From Streptomyces lacrimifluminis (lineage in GTDB: Bacteria; Actinomycetota; Actinomycetes; Streptomycetales; Streptomycetaceae): 64,000 nucleotides of DNA. A program made the translations under genes and the position numbers. The notes beneath the pieces are model-generated. The model saw only the letters and a program-made list of their open reading frames with translations. It ran no database searches and had not been told where the DNA came from. The stretch is taken from the NCBI RefSeq assembly GCF_014646095.1, contig NZ_BMMU01000004.1:1-64000 (forward strand). Direction: 5' to 3'. This document shows, one piece after another, positions 35,151-42,041 of the stretch (position 1 is the stretch's first letter; each line of letters opens with the position of its first letter).

Positions 35151-36209
35151 CTATAGTTTCTTCATCGTCTTCCGAAGTTCGGTTAGAAGTTGCGATGGCG
35201 TCAGATCTGACTTCTCGTGCTGCCTTCCCCGACGCCCCGTTGAGAGCTGAACCTGGACTGCAAACTTTCCAGACTTCTCGCGTACGGCGCACACTTCTAC
35301 ACCCAATGCGGTTTTTGTGGCGCTGCCGAGGAAGCATGCTTCATGTCCCTGATGGGGATCGATGCGCCGCCAAGGGCGAGGGTAGTGGGAACATGAAGCA
35401 AGTTGATTGGCGAAGTCCTGTGCGCTCTTGGGTCGTTGGGCTGGATCGAGAGACAGTGCCTGCCCAATTGTGCGGACCACGCTCAGCGAAACGTGTGGGG
35501 CAATGGAGCGCAGATCCAAGAATTCCTCAGAAAGGATCTTCTGTCTTCTCTCTTCGTTCTTCATGCTGCGTGGGCCGGTCGGGTAGTGACCGGTAAGCAG
35601 GTAGAAGACGGTTGCCGCCAGAGAATAGATGTCCGTGGCGATCGAGCACCCAGGATCCTCCGGAGATACCACTTCGGGCGCAACGGTAGCGTACGAGCCG
35701 GTCGCCGAAGTCTTGCCGTCGGCGTCCATCGCCGCTGCCATGCCTAGGTCGCCTAGCAATACGTGCCCGTTATCATCCAAGTACGCGTTGCCGGGCTTCA
35801 CATCACGGTGCAGCAAGCCTTCCCGATGCATGCGATCCAGCCCGTAGCCCAGGTGCTCTCCCCAGCGAACCGCAGACAGGGCGTCTACGCCGAAGCCATC
35901 TGCGACATCCTCAAGATCGCCACCGGTGATCACGGGCGTAGTGATATATCGAATGTCTGTGTCATCGACGAGGTCGGCGTTGAGTACTGGAAGGAGATAC
36001 GGGCTACGCAAGAGTTCCAGAACCTGCGCCTCATCCCATGTGGCAGGTTCGTTCTGCTTCGGGGTCAACAGCTTGAGCGCCACCTCGTTTCCCAGGTGAT
36101 CATCTGCGACGCGGAAGACCTGGCCGTTTGAGCCGTTGCCGAGGTGCCCGAGTACCCGGTATCGGCCATCGATACGGTCGCCAGTTTGGGCGGCCGGGAG
36201 TGCAGACAT
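35151..36209 (-). CDS. Ser/Thr protein kinase (cargo gene)
   Basis: 352 aa. Kinase lobe: Gly-rich loop LGNGSNGQVF (residues 23-32), Lys46 in VALKLL, catalytic HRDVKPGN (Asp136, Lys138, Asn141), metal-binding GDLG (Asp154) in place of the usual DFG, APE in YATVAPEV and the DIYSLA helix. About 80 C-terminal residues (from HYPRPWRRIDPHQGHEACFLG) form a separate small domain without a known name; there is no transmembrane helix or PASTA domain. Base composition is lower in GC than the neighbours. It starts 24 bases from the divergent RuvC-like gene, with a shared -10 element between. Confidence 0.88.
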   Translation of the reverse strand: MSALPAAQTGDRIDGRYRVLGHLGNGSNGQVFRVADDHLGNEVALKLLTPKQNEPATWDEAQVLELLRSPYLLPVLNADLVDDTDIRYITTPVITGGDLEDVADGFGVDALSAVRWGEHLGYGLDRMHREGLLHRDVKPGNAYLDDNGHVLLGDLGMAAAMDADGKTSATGSYATVAPEVVSPEDPGCSIATDIYSLAATVFYLLTGHYPTGPRSMKNEERRQKILSEEFLDLRSIAPHVSLSVVRTIGQALSLDPAQRPKSAQDFANQLASCSHYPRPWRRIDPHQGHEACFLGSATKTALGVEVCAVREKSGKFAVQVQLSTGRRGRQHEKSDLTPSQLLTELRKTMKKL

Positions 36210-36219
36210 GACCAACACC

Positions 36220-36226
36220 CTATAGT
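36220..36226. promoter_or_regulatory. Shared palindromic -10 element between divergent cargo genes
   Basis: CTATAG (36,220-36,225) is its own complement: it gives TATAGT for the rightward gene (ATG 36234) and TATAGG for the leftward kinase (ATG 36209). Both starts are so near that transcripts would be leaderless or nearly so, and only one can fire at a time. Confidence 0.45.
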
Positions 36227-36233
36227 GCTTGCC

Positions 36234-36692
36234 ATGTTGGTGGTGGGAGTGAGCGTTGGGTTTCCAACGTCGGGCAAGCCTGTGGTCAGTCTCGTCGTCC
36301 TAGAGGGAGGACGAGGTGACCCGGTGTTCGTGGAGTCCTGCGAGATCAAGACGGCTGAGAAGGAGGTCTTTGAGCAAATCATCGATCTTGGCCGCAAGTT
36401 CCATAGCAAACTCTCTGGGCTTAAACCAGAGGCGGTAGTGCTACGTATTGCTGATATTCCGACGAGGGCCAGTAGGGCGGCTGGTCCGCGGCATCGCCTC
36501 ATGATTGAGGGCGCACTGGCCTATGTGTGCAACGAACAGAAAGTACAGAATGTCGCGCTGTGTACTGGCAGGGAAGTAGGAATTGAACTTGGGATGAGCA
36601 AGGCCGACGCTCAGGCTTGTGGTGAGCGCCTTGATGCGAAGCACCCTGAGGCTGCCTCGGCGGGAATTGTTGCCTTGCCGTCAGAGTCCTGA
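36234..36692 (+). CDS. Unknown protein with RuvC/RNase H-fold-like features
   Basis: 152 aa. The pattern MLVVGVSVGFPTSGKPVVSLVVLEGG, then FEQIIDLGRKFHSKLSGLKPEAVVLRIAD, HRLMIEGALAYVCNEQKVQNVAL and REVGIELGMSKADAQACGERLDAK, follows the order of strands, helices and acidic residues in RuvC-type RNase H folds, but the first catalytic Asp (G.D.G) is replaced by Ser in GVSVG. The resemblance is judged by eye. It has no Shine-Dalgarno site and probably a leaderless mRNA. It converges on the PRTase-like gene with a 12-bp overlap of the 3' ends. Confidence 0.7.
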   Translation: MLVVGVSVGFPTSGKPVVSLVVLEGGRGDPVFVESCEIKTAEKEVFEQIIDLGRKFHSKLSGLKPEAVVLRIADIPTRASRAAGPRHRLMIEGALAYVCNEQKVQNVALCTGREVGIELGMSKADAQACGERLDAKHPEAASAGIVALPSES

Positions 36693-37133
36693 GTCGGTAG
36701 TGCGGCCGCAAGCTTGCCAGGAAGTGGGGCGAGTTTCGTTCAGTACAACGAGTTCGTCTACGCCGCAATCAGCGGCAGCGGCAGCGACGTCTGTTACCTG
36801 GTGCAGCACGGCCGCCCGAATGTGGTCAGCGCCGGCGTGACGTGCTGTTCGGGCAGCTTTCGCGACAGAGGTGCCGCTAGCGAGGTTTACGTCGATGATC
36901 AACACTTTGGATCCCGTGCTTCCGTCACCGATGAGACGCATTAGGCCACCCGACGCAAGGAGTACGGCACTTACTAGACGCTCTGCTACTGGACTAGCCG
37001 CGATCACCGTTTGCGCTCCGAAGGCATGCGCAACTTCCGTGACCTGCTCCACAGCGGCACGCAACTGGTCAGGCTGCGCAAGTCGATCAATGTTGGTCTG
37101 CGCCGTTCCGACAGCCGCTAGCAAGTCGCTCAT
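36681..37133 (-). CDS. Type-I phosphoribosyltransferase-like protein
   Basis: 150 aa. The segment KVLIIDVNLASGTSVAKAARTARHAGA (about residues 78-104) fits the PRPP-binding strand-loop-helix of type-I PRTases (hhhhDDxxxTGxT), but the second acidic residue is replaced (DVNLASG for DDVLATG), and the protein is shorter than most. AVLHQVTDVAAAAADCGVDELVVL follows, as in PRTase folds. GAGGGG precedes ATG 37133. It may bind nucleotide without classical transferase activity. It forms a compact cluster with the RuvC-like and kinase genes. Confidence 0.65.
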   Translation of the reverse strand: MSDLLAAVGTAQTNIDRLAQPDQLRAAVEQVTEVAHAFGAQTVIAASPVAERLVSAVLLASGGLMRLIGDGSTGSKVLIIDVNLASGTSVAKAARTARHAGADHIRAAVLHQVTDVAAAAADCGVDELVVLNETRPTSWQACGRTTDSGL

Positions 37134-37800
37134 GCACGTCACCCCTCATGCTTTCGGCCCGCTGCCTTGCCTCAGTCTCGCCCGTTCAACGAGGAGTTGC
37201 CAACACCGTTGCGCAAGCCGTTACCGAAGCCGCGCAATGGACGAAAACTGGTCGCTTCAGTGGTGTGCTTCGGTCACATCGGCGAAGGAAAGCATCGTAC
37301 TTCCCGAGCGATTCAAGTGTCAGAACGTCCCATAGGGTGGTCGAGCTGTCGGTGACTTCAGCGTCCAGGGCCGGGTGAGTCACCGCGTGCTACGCCTCGC
37401 CGTGAGAGCTGGAGATTGCGGAGCGTTCGGTCGGGCGGTCGCTGGGCCTGCCTGCGGGCACCAGGTAGAGGTGCGATACCGAGATCGGTAATCCGTCGGT
37501 CGGCCGCATCCGAGGGGACTACCGCGCACCAGTTCCCCCAGACGTCCCCCGAACTGGTCGCCCCCCCCGTAGTCCCAGGTCAACTAGGGCAGACACGGCC
37601 CGCTGTAAATCTGCCGGCCGTGCCTTGCTCGCTTCGGCCCATGACGCCGTCCCGCCAACGACACTGCTGGTGCGGGGCCGTCCATGGGCCGTCCAAGGGG
37701 AACCAACGACGACCAACGACGACCTGCAACGACGGCATACCCACTGGTCAGGCAAACAATGCCCGGAATCCGCCGAGGTGGGCGACCTGGGGCGTCACTT
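37134..37800. other. 667-bp right flank of the AICE without a confident gene
   Basis: A possible 65-aa leftward ORF (37,186-37,383, GTG start, no ribosome site) precedes the PRTase-like gene but cannot be supported. A run of eight C residues lies near 37,561. The right third holds CCAACGAC repeats (37,655, 37,703 and 37,713, plus GCAACGAC at 37,726) and GGGCCGTC-n2-TGGGCCGTC at 37,675-37,693, likely integrase arm sites. Confidence 0.5.
37655..37733. other. Candidate integrase arm-type binding sites
   Basis: Four near-identical (C/G)CAACGAC octamers and a 19-bp block, GGGCCGTC-n2-TGGGCCGTC, lie just inside the right end. The 19-bp block recurs beside int at 19,860-19,878 with only the two middle bases changed. 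Repeats in both arms of an att site are typical for tyrosine integrases. Confidence 0.45.
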
Positions 37801-37813
37801 CTTCGACGTGTGA
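37801..37813 (+). other. Candidate attR core (copy of the glnA 3' end)
   Basis: CTTCGACGTGTGA repeats the last 13 bases of glnA; here it also ends an ORF with Phe-Asp-Val-stop. A GGCGCC-ACCA-GGCGCC hairpin lies directly downstream (from about 37,821) and may be part of the original glnA terminator. Confidence 0.5.
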
Positions 37814-38035
37814 GTCGGCCGGCGCCACCAGGCGCCCGGTAACCGTGTACGTCAGCGCCCTCGCCCCGGTTCCGGTGGCGGGGGCGTTCGGCGTCTCACG
37901 TCCGGCGTTGTCGTTTCGGGGCCGGTCGCCTGGGGTGGCGGGGACACCCTCAGAGGGGCGTTGTCAGAGGGGCGCCCTATGCTGCACAGACCGCGCACGG
38001 TCATGGGAACAGACGGGACACGGAAGGCAACGGGG

Positions 38036-38302
38036 ATGACGGGGAAGTCCGAACACGACGACAGCGAGCGGGAGTTCGACTACCGGTGGGCGCGCGACGC
38101 CCCGCACAAGGAGCCTTCCGCCCGGGCCCGCATGCTCGCGGCCCGCTGGAAGGAGAACCCGCCGGAGCCGGTGCCGTTCCGGGGCGAACCCGAGGCGTCG
38201 GGGCCACGCAGGTCGTCGTGGATATCGACGGCCCTGGTCCTCGGCTGCGTCGCCGCGATCATCCTGCTGCTCGGGTACACCCGGTTCCAGGCCCCTTACT
38301 AG
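38036..38302 (+). CDS. Small C-tail-anchored membrane protein
   Basis: 88 aa. A charged cytosolic part (HDDSEREFDYRWARDAPHKEPSARARMLAARWKENPPEPVPFRG) is followed by one C-terminal transmembrane helix (STALVLGCVAAIILLLGY). GGAAGG at 38,021-38,026 supports ATG 38036 over upstream in-frame ATGs at 37979 and 38003. It is the first chromosomal gene after the element. Function unknown. Confidence 0.75.
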   Translation: MTGKSEHDDSEREFDYRWARDAPHKEPSARARMLAARWKENPPEPVPFRGEPEASGPRRSSWISTALVLGCVAAIILLLGYTRFQAPY

Positions 38303-38636
38303 CCCCCGAGGCGCGCCTGCGCCTCGGGTCCCCTTTGCCCCACCCAGGGTTCGGAGGCGGGTGCTCGGCGGCTCGGGCTGGTCCATCTGTACAAGCGCGG
38401 GACCTTTTGTCCCTTCTCTCGCCTGACCGGTGGTAACGCGGCCGTGCGGCGGCCATCGTGATGACGGTCGACGGCGGGGCAGCCCGCTCGATCGCGTTGC
38501 AGGTGAGGACGCGCTCACCGACGGTCCGCGGATCGAGCAGGACCTGACCCGCTGGTTCCCCGTGGGGGTGCCCCGGTCTGTGAGACGGACCGACCGGAGG
38601 CACGCCCCCTTTCTCTACTCCCTGCTTCCCTTTCCC
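38303..38636. other. 334-bp gap: terminator, otherwise no gene
   Basis: CCCGAGGCGC-GCCT-GCGCCTCGGG (38,305-38,328) is a perfect 10-bp stem just after the small membrane-protein gene and probably its terminator. The remaining sequence up to 38,636 has ORFs on both strands but none with a ribosome site or known family. Confidence 0.6.
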
Positions 38637-38924
38637 TTATCGGCCCCGGCGGTTCTGGCGACGTGTCTGGGCAGGGCGCTCGCGCCGGTAGCGGCGCTCC
38701 CACCTGGCCTGCTGGTCCCGGCGCTGGCGGTAGGCGCGGTAGCTGGCGGGCGCGGAGCCCGTGGCCGGGCCGCCACCTCCGGACGAGGAGGTTGCCGTAC
38801 CGCTCCCCGTGCGGCCATAGCGGTAATAGACGTAGAGCAGACCGGCGGCGGCGAGCCACAGGACGCTGTTCTTGAAGCCCATGATGATCAGAACGACGAT
38901 CGCGGAAATGATCAAGGTGCCCAT
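38637..38924 (-). CDS. Small integral membrane protein with basic tail
   Basis: 95 aa. Two adjacent hydrophobic segments (LIISAIVVLIIMGF and VLWLAAAGLLYVYYRYG) at the N-terminus precede a Gly/Ser linker and a very basic tail (RQRRDQQARWERRYRRERPAQ in part). AAGGAG sits 8 bases before ATG 38924. The type is common in Streptomyces genomes; no function known. Confidence 0.75.
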   Translation of the reverse strand: MGTLIISAIVVLIIMGFKNSVLWLAAAGLLYVYYRYGRTGSGTATSSSGGGGPATGSAPASYRAYRQRRDQQARWERRYRRERPAQTRRQNRRGR

Positions 38925-39183
38925 GACGGGACTCCTTGTGGGTGGTGTGGACGGCTGAGCGGTGAGGTGCGGTGCGTGACGGTGTGCGTCGGGCGAGGCT
39001 CTGGGGGTGGGCGTCCGTCCGTCGGTGCGTAGAGAGTAGCCCCGAGTCCTGCAAGTCATGCCTGTCCGGCGGAAAGCGGTATGGACGGCTTCGCTGTGCC
39101 TGTCCAGCGTAGGGACGGCAGAGGAGTCCGCGCATCCGGATTTCGCGGTGTGTGCGACGGGAGTGGCGTGAGTGAATGGGCGT

Positions 39184-39936
39184 ATGAGTGAGCTGCTTCC
39201 GTTCGTGTGCGATGTCGACGGTGAACGACTCAGCGGGGTGTACGGGGGTGATCGGGACCGGGACTCGGATGGTGGCTCGGGCGGGGGCTCGGGCGGGCCC
39301 GCCGTCGTTCTCCTGCACGGTGCCGGCCACGGGAGCAAGGAGCGGTTGATGCCGTTGCTCGCCGAGTTCGTCGCACGTGGCTGCCAGGGGCTCGCCTTCG
39401 ACTTCTCCGGGCACGGTGAAAGTACGGGTGAGCTGCGGGAGTTGAGCCTGCGGCGGCGGTTCGAGCAGGCCGTCGGTGTCATCGGGGCACGGGTTCCGGT
39501 GGGCAGGCCGCTCGTGCTGGTGGGGTTCAGCATGAGTGGGCAGACGGTGGCCGATCTTGTCGGCCACTACGGCGAGCGGGTCGCCGGTGTCGGGTTGTGC
39601 GCGCCTGCCGTGTACGGGGCCGAGGCGTGGGATGTGCCGTTCGGTGAGGGGAGTGGCCGCTTCAGCGAGTTGATCCGGACGCCGGGCAGTTGGCGCGGGG
39701 CGCCGGCGCTGGGTGTGCTGCGGGCGTTCGCGGGGCGGGCGGTGCTGGTGGTGCCGGGGACCGATCACGTCATTCCGGGCGAGGTGACGGAGGCGGTGGC
39801 GGAGGCGTTGGCGGCGCGGGCGGAGTTCACGCGGCTCGAACTGGCGGACGCGGATCACTTCTTGGGGCTCTGGTTGCGTGAGCATCCGGAGGAGCGGCGG
39901 GGGTTGGTGGATGCGGTGTTGAAGGGGGTTGGGTGA
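39184..39936 (+). CDS. Alpha/beta hydrolase
   Basis: 250 aa. Oxyanion region VVLLHGAGHGSKERLMPLL, then LAFDFSGHGES, nucleophile elbow GFSMSGQTV (Ser), acid region VLVVPGTDHVIPG, and catalytic His in DADHFLGLW. The Gly/Ser-rich stretch near residue 25 is a flexible insertion. Codon use in the last third is very rich in GGG/GTG but the frame is intact. In-frame GTG 39172 is an alternative start. Substrate unknown. Confidence 0.9.
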   Translation: MSELLPFVCDVDGERLSGVYGGDRDRDSDGGSGGGSGGPAVVLLHGAGHGSKERLMPLLAEFVARGCQGLAFDFSGHGESTGELRELSLRRRFEQAVGVIGARVPVGRPLVLVGFSMSGQTVADLVGHYGERVAGVGLCAPAVYGAEAWDVPFGEGSGRFSELIRTPGSWRGAPALGVLRAFAGRAVLVVPGTDHVIPGEVTEAVAEALAARAEFTRLELADADHFLGLWLREHPEERRGLVDAVLKGVG

Positions 39937-39939
39937 GCA

Positions 39940-40051
39940 GGGGGTTTCGCCCCCGCCGCCCCTACCCGTCCCATCCTGTTCCTGGGGGCTGCGCCCCAAG
40001 ACCCCCGCATCGGCCCTGAACGGGCCTCGTCCCCAAACGCCGGACGGGCTG
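39940..40051. repeat. Dispersed intergenic repeat, copy 3
   Basis: The segment with CCCCCGCCGCCCCTACCCGTC, TGGGGGCTGCGCCCC, GGCCTCGTCCCCAAACGCC and GGACGGGCTG matches the blocks of the copies at 4958-5095 (inverted) and 15,070-15,138 (same sense). It follows the hydrolase stop and is likely to end its mRNA. Confidence 0.7.
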
Positions 40052-40127
40052 GAACGGTGCCGGCCCAGTGACGCCGGAGGGCCGGAGGGCCGGGTGCCCT
40101 GGTATGGACGAGGCACCCGGCGTCCGT

Positions 40128-40436
40128 TCAGCGGGAGTAGCGCATCAGGGCTCGGACCATGTGGCACGTCGTTTCCGACGGGGGGTGGACGCCGATCAGG
40201 TCCGCCGCGCTGCGGATCCTTTCGTTGCGGGCCTGGTTCGGCATGTAGACGCCGGAGTCGAGCAGGGCGATCGCGAGCCGCATCGCCTTGAGTCGGCGGT
40301 TGTGCGTGACGTACCACTCGCGGGGGCGCCCCGGCGGCAGCGGGCGCTTCTCCACGGGGGTGCACGGCAGTTCGAGCAGGACCCCCCTCTTGGCGGTGGA
40401 CTGGGTGGGCGACGGCTTGAGAGCGGCAGCGGGCAC
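40128..40436 (-). CDS. Conserved Streptomyces protein, 102 aa
   Basis: 102 aa from GTG 40436: AGGAGG lies 6 bases before it, whereas ATG 40442 directly abuts the AGGAGG and has no spacing. The C-terminal part (REWYVTHNRRLKAMRLAIALLDSGVYMPNQARNERIRSAADLIGVHPPSETTCHMVRAL in parts) looks like a small helical, possibly DNA-binding domain. Genes like it are widespread in Streptomyces; the family has no function known to me. Confidence 0.75.
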   Translation of the reverse strand: MPAAALKPSPTQSTAKRGVLLELPCTPVEKRPLPPGRPREWYVTHNRRLKAMRLAIALLDSGVYMPNQARNERIRSAADLIGVHPPSETTCHMVRALMRYSR

Positions 40437-40565
40437 AGGCATCCTCCTGTCGCGGTCAGGGTGGCACCGGACCCCCCGGCGACACCCTCGAACACTGCTT
40501 CTATTCTACTGCCCGGCACTGACAAAAGCCCCTGGCCACAAGGCCTCTGACGTACCGTGAGCCCC

Positions 40566-40937
40566 ATGGAAATCTGGATCAACCCGGCCTGCTCCAAGTG
40601 CCGCGGAGCCCTGTCCCTGCTCGACGCCGAGGCCGCCGAATACACCGTCCGCCGCTACCTGGAGGACCAGCCCACCGAGGACGAGATCCGCGACGTACTC
40701 GACCGGCTCGGCCTCGAACCCTGGGACATAACCCGGACCCAGGAAGCCGTCGCCAAGGAGTTGGGGGTGCGGGAGTGGGGACGGGAAGCGAAAGACCGGG
40801 AGCAGTGGGTCGCCGCTCTCGCCTCGCATCCCAAGCTCATCCAGCGGCCCATCATCACCGCCGATGACGGCAGTGCTGTGGTGGCCCGCACGGACGAGGC
40901 CGTGCGGGATGCTCTGGGCCGGCGTCCATCTGCGTGA
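40566..40937 (+). CDS. ArsC/Spx-type thioredoxin-fold protein (arsenate reductase-like)
   Basis: 123 aa. It starts MEIWINPACSKCRGAL with a CxxC at residues 9-12, followed by YTVRRYLEDQPTEDEIRDVLDRLG and the RP loop in HPKLIQRPIITADDG, as in glutaredoxin-linked ArsC/YffB proteins. No ars operon surrounds it, so arsenate reduction is not assured. GTG 40557 is an alternative start; neither has a ribosome site. Confidence 0.85.
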   Translation: MEIWINPACSKCRGALSLLDAEAAEYTVRRYLEDQPTEDEIRDVLDRLGLEPWDITRTQEAVAKELGVREWGREAKDREQWVAALASHPKLIQRPIITADDGSAVVARTDEAVRDALGRRPSA

Positions 40938-41034
40938 CGTACGTCACTTCGACGACCCTTGTGGCCGGTGAGTGACCTCGTTCGATATCTCGTACATAGC
41001 GGCGTACGCTCCCCTATCCCTTCAGGAGGCGCGC

Positions 41035-41688
41035 ATGTCGCGCAGGAGAACTGTCAGTACGAAGAAGAAGCTGGCGCTGCTGGTCGGTGCCGGGGTGGTG
41101 GCGGGCGGTGGCGCTTTCGCCATGGCGGCCACCTCCAACGCGGCGCAGACCGCCGCGGACTCGACCGTCTGCCAGGGGCTCGCCACCGCCCTCGGCAACA
41201 ACCAGAAGTTCATCGCGGACCAACGGGCCGCTCCCGACGCCCAGTCGGCGGCCCGGATCGCGAACCGTGACGCGGTCGTCGCGCAGATCAAGGTGCAGCA
41301 GGAAGCGTCCGGGTGCGTGGTTGGGGAGTCGGCTCAGGACTCCCAGGTCACGCAGCCCGCCACCCAGCCCGCGCCGCCCGGATCGCCTGCTCAGACCGCC
41401 ACGCCCGCCACGCCGGCCGACCCGGCGGCGCCCGCGGACGGGCAGCAGGTCTGCGACGGGTCCACCGTCACCCTCTCCGGGGAGGGCGGGGCACCCGCCG
41501 CCTCCAGCAACCAGTTCCCCGCCGGGACCACGTTGCGCGTCACCAACCTGGACAACAACAAGTCCACGACGGTGGAGGTCACCTCGTTCTCCGGCAGTTG
41601 CGCGCTGCTCAACAACGCGGCTTTCGAGCAGGTTCGCGAGCCCGGCAAGTTCCTGATCCGCCGGGCGCTGATCGAGAAGGTGGGGTGA
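41035..41688 (+). CDS. Secreted protein with Ala/Pro linker
   Basis: 217 aa. A basic signal peptide (MSRRRTVSTKKKLALLVGAGVVAGGGAFAMAATSNA, cleavage near residue 36-40) leads to a helical region with a Cys pair (STVCQGLATAL ... ASGCVVGES), a Pro/Ala/Gln linker (about residues 103-137), and a second domain (QQVCDGSTVTLSG ... SGSCALLNNAAFEQV). AGGAGG 5 bases before ATG 41035 fixes the start. The N-terminal domain resembles that of the DUF1996 protein at 45.4 kb in layout. Function unknown. Confidence 0.8.
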   Translation: MSRRRTVSTKKKLALLVGAGVVAGGGAFAMAATSNAAQTAADSTVCQGLATALGNNQKFIADQRAAPDAQSAARIANRDAVVAQIKVQQEASGCVVGESAQDSQVTQPATQPAPPGSPAQTATPATPADPAAPADGQQVCDGSTVTLSGEGGAPAASSNQFPAGTTLRVTNLDNNKSTTVEVTSFSGSCALLNNAAFEQVREPGKFLIRRALIEKVG

Positions 41689-41890
41689 CGTTCCGGCGCT
41701 GACACCCGCTCGGACAAGGGTCCTGTCGCTCCCGGCCAGGGGCGGCAGGGCCCTCCCGTTTCTCCGAAGTCCGTCTTGTTCCCATCAATCCCCTCCACCA
41801 CCTCAACCCCTTCGCATACGAGTCCCGGGGCGCTCCCCCTCGTTTCCCCTCCGCGACTCCGTGCCACCCTCCCCACGTGAAACGCACCAC

Positions 41891-41917
41891 AAGAACACCA
41901 GGTAACACGGGGTTCAC
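41891..41917 (+). promoter_or_regulatory. Possible GlnR site upstream of glnII
   Basis: GTAAC-n6-TTCAC (41,902-41,917) is preceded by AAGAAC. It matches one half of the GlnR consensus (gTnAC) well and the other half (GaAAC) poorly. GlnR control of glnII is established in S. coelicolor; this exact site is my guess. Confidence 0.35.
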
Positions 41918-42041
41918 ATTTGAGCAATGACCGGGAAATCGCCTGTTGACAGGCTCGCGGGCAACAAGAGCGGCGCCCCAGTGCCGCAGCGCCGCAGCAC
42001 CCGCAAGTGCGCCTAGAGACCCACCCAGAAGGATGTGTCCC

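Larger units (their letters stand above)
19812..37813. mobile_element. Integrated AICE-type conjugative element (about 18 kb)
   Basis: The stretch holds the full AICE set: tyrosine integrase, excisionase, a P-loop Rep protein with prim-pol, TraB/FtsK translocase, small membrane spread-like proteins, and a GntR/UTRA (KorSA-type) regulator. The replication, transfer and small-gene modules run leftward with many ATGA/GTGA overlaps. Unlike most AICEs it is not beside a tRNA gene; its ends are proposed at the 13-bp glnA repeat. Gene content is certain, the exact right end less so. Confidence 0.85.

Noticed and set aside
37186..37383. 65-aa leftward frame upstream of the PRTase-like gene
   Set aside because: GTG start without a ribosome site and no similarity seen; kept only as a note on the gap.
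37561..37640. A tRNA-Tyr-like stretch (CTGTAAATCTGCCGGC) near the right end of the AICE
   Set aside because: It resembles an anticodon arm, but acceptor stem, D arm and T arm cannot be formed around it and no partner copy exists at the glnA end.
38259..38603. 114-aa leftward frame after the small membrane-protein gene
   Set aside because: It overlaps the terminator hairpin, has no ribosome site and no domain.
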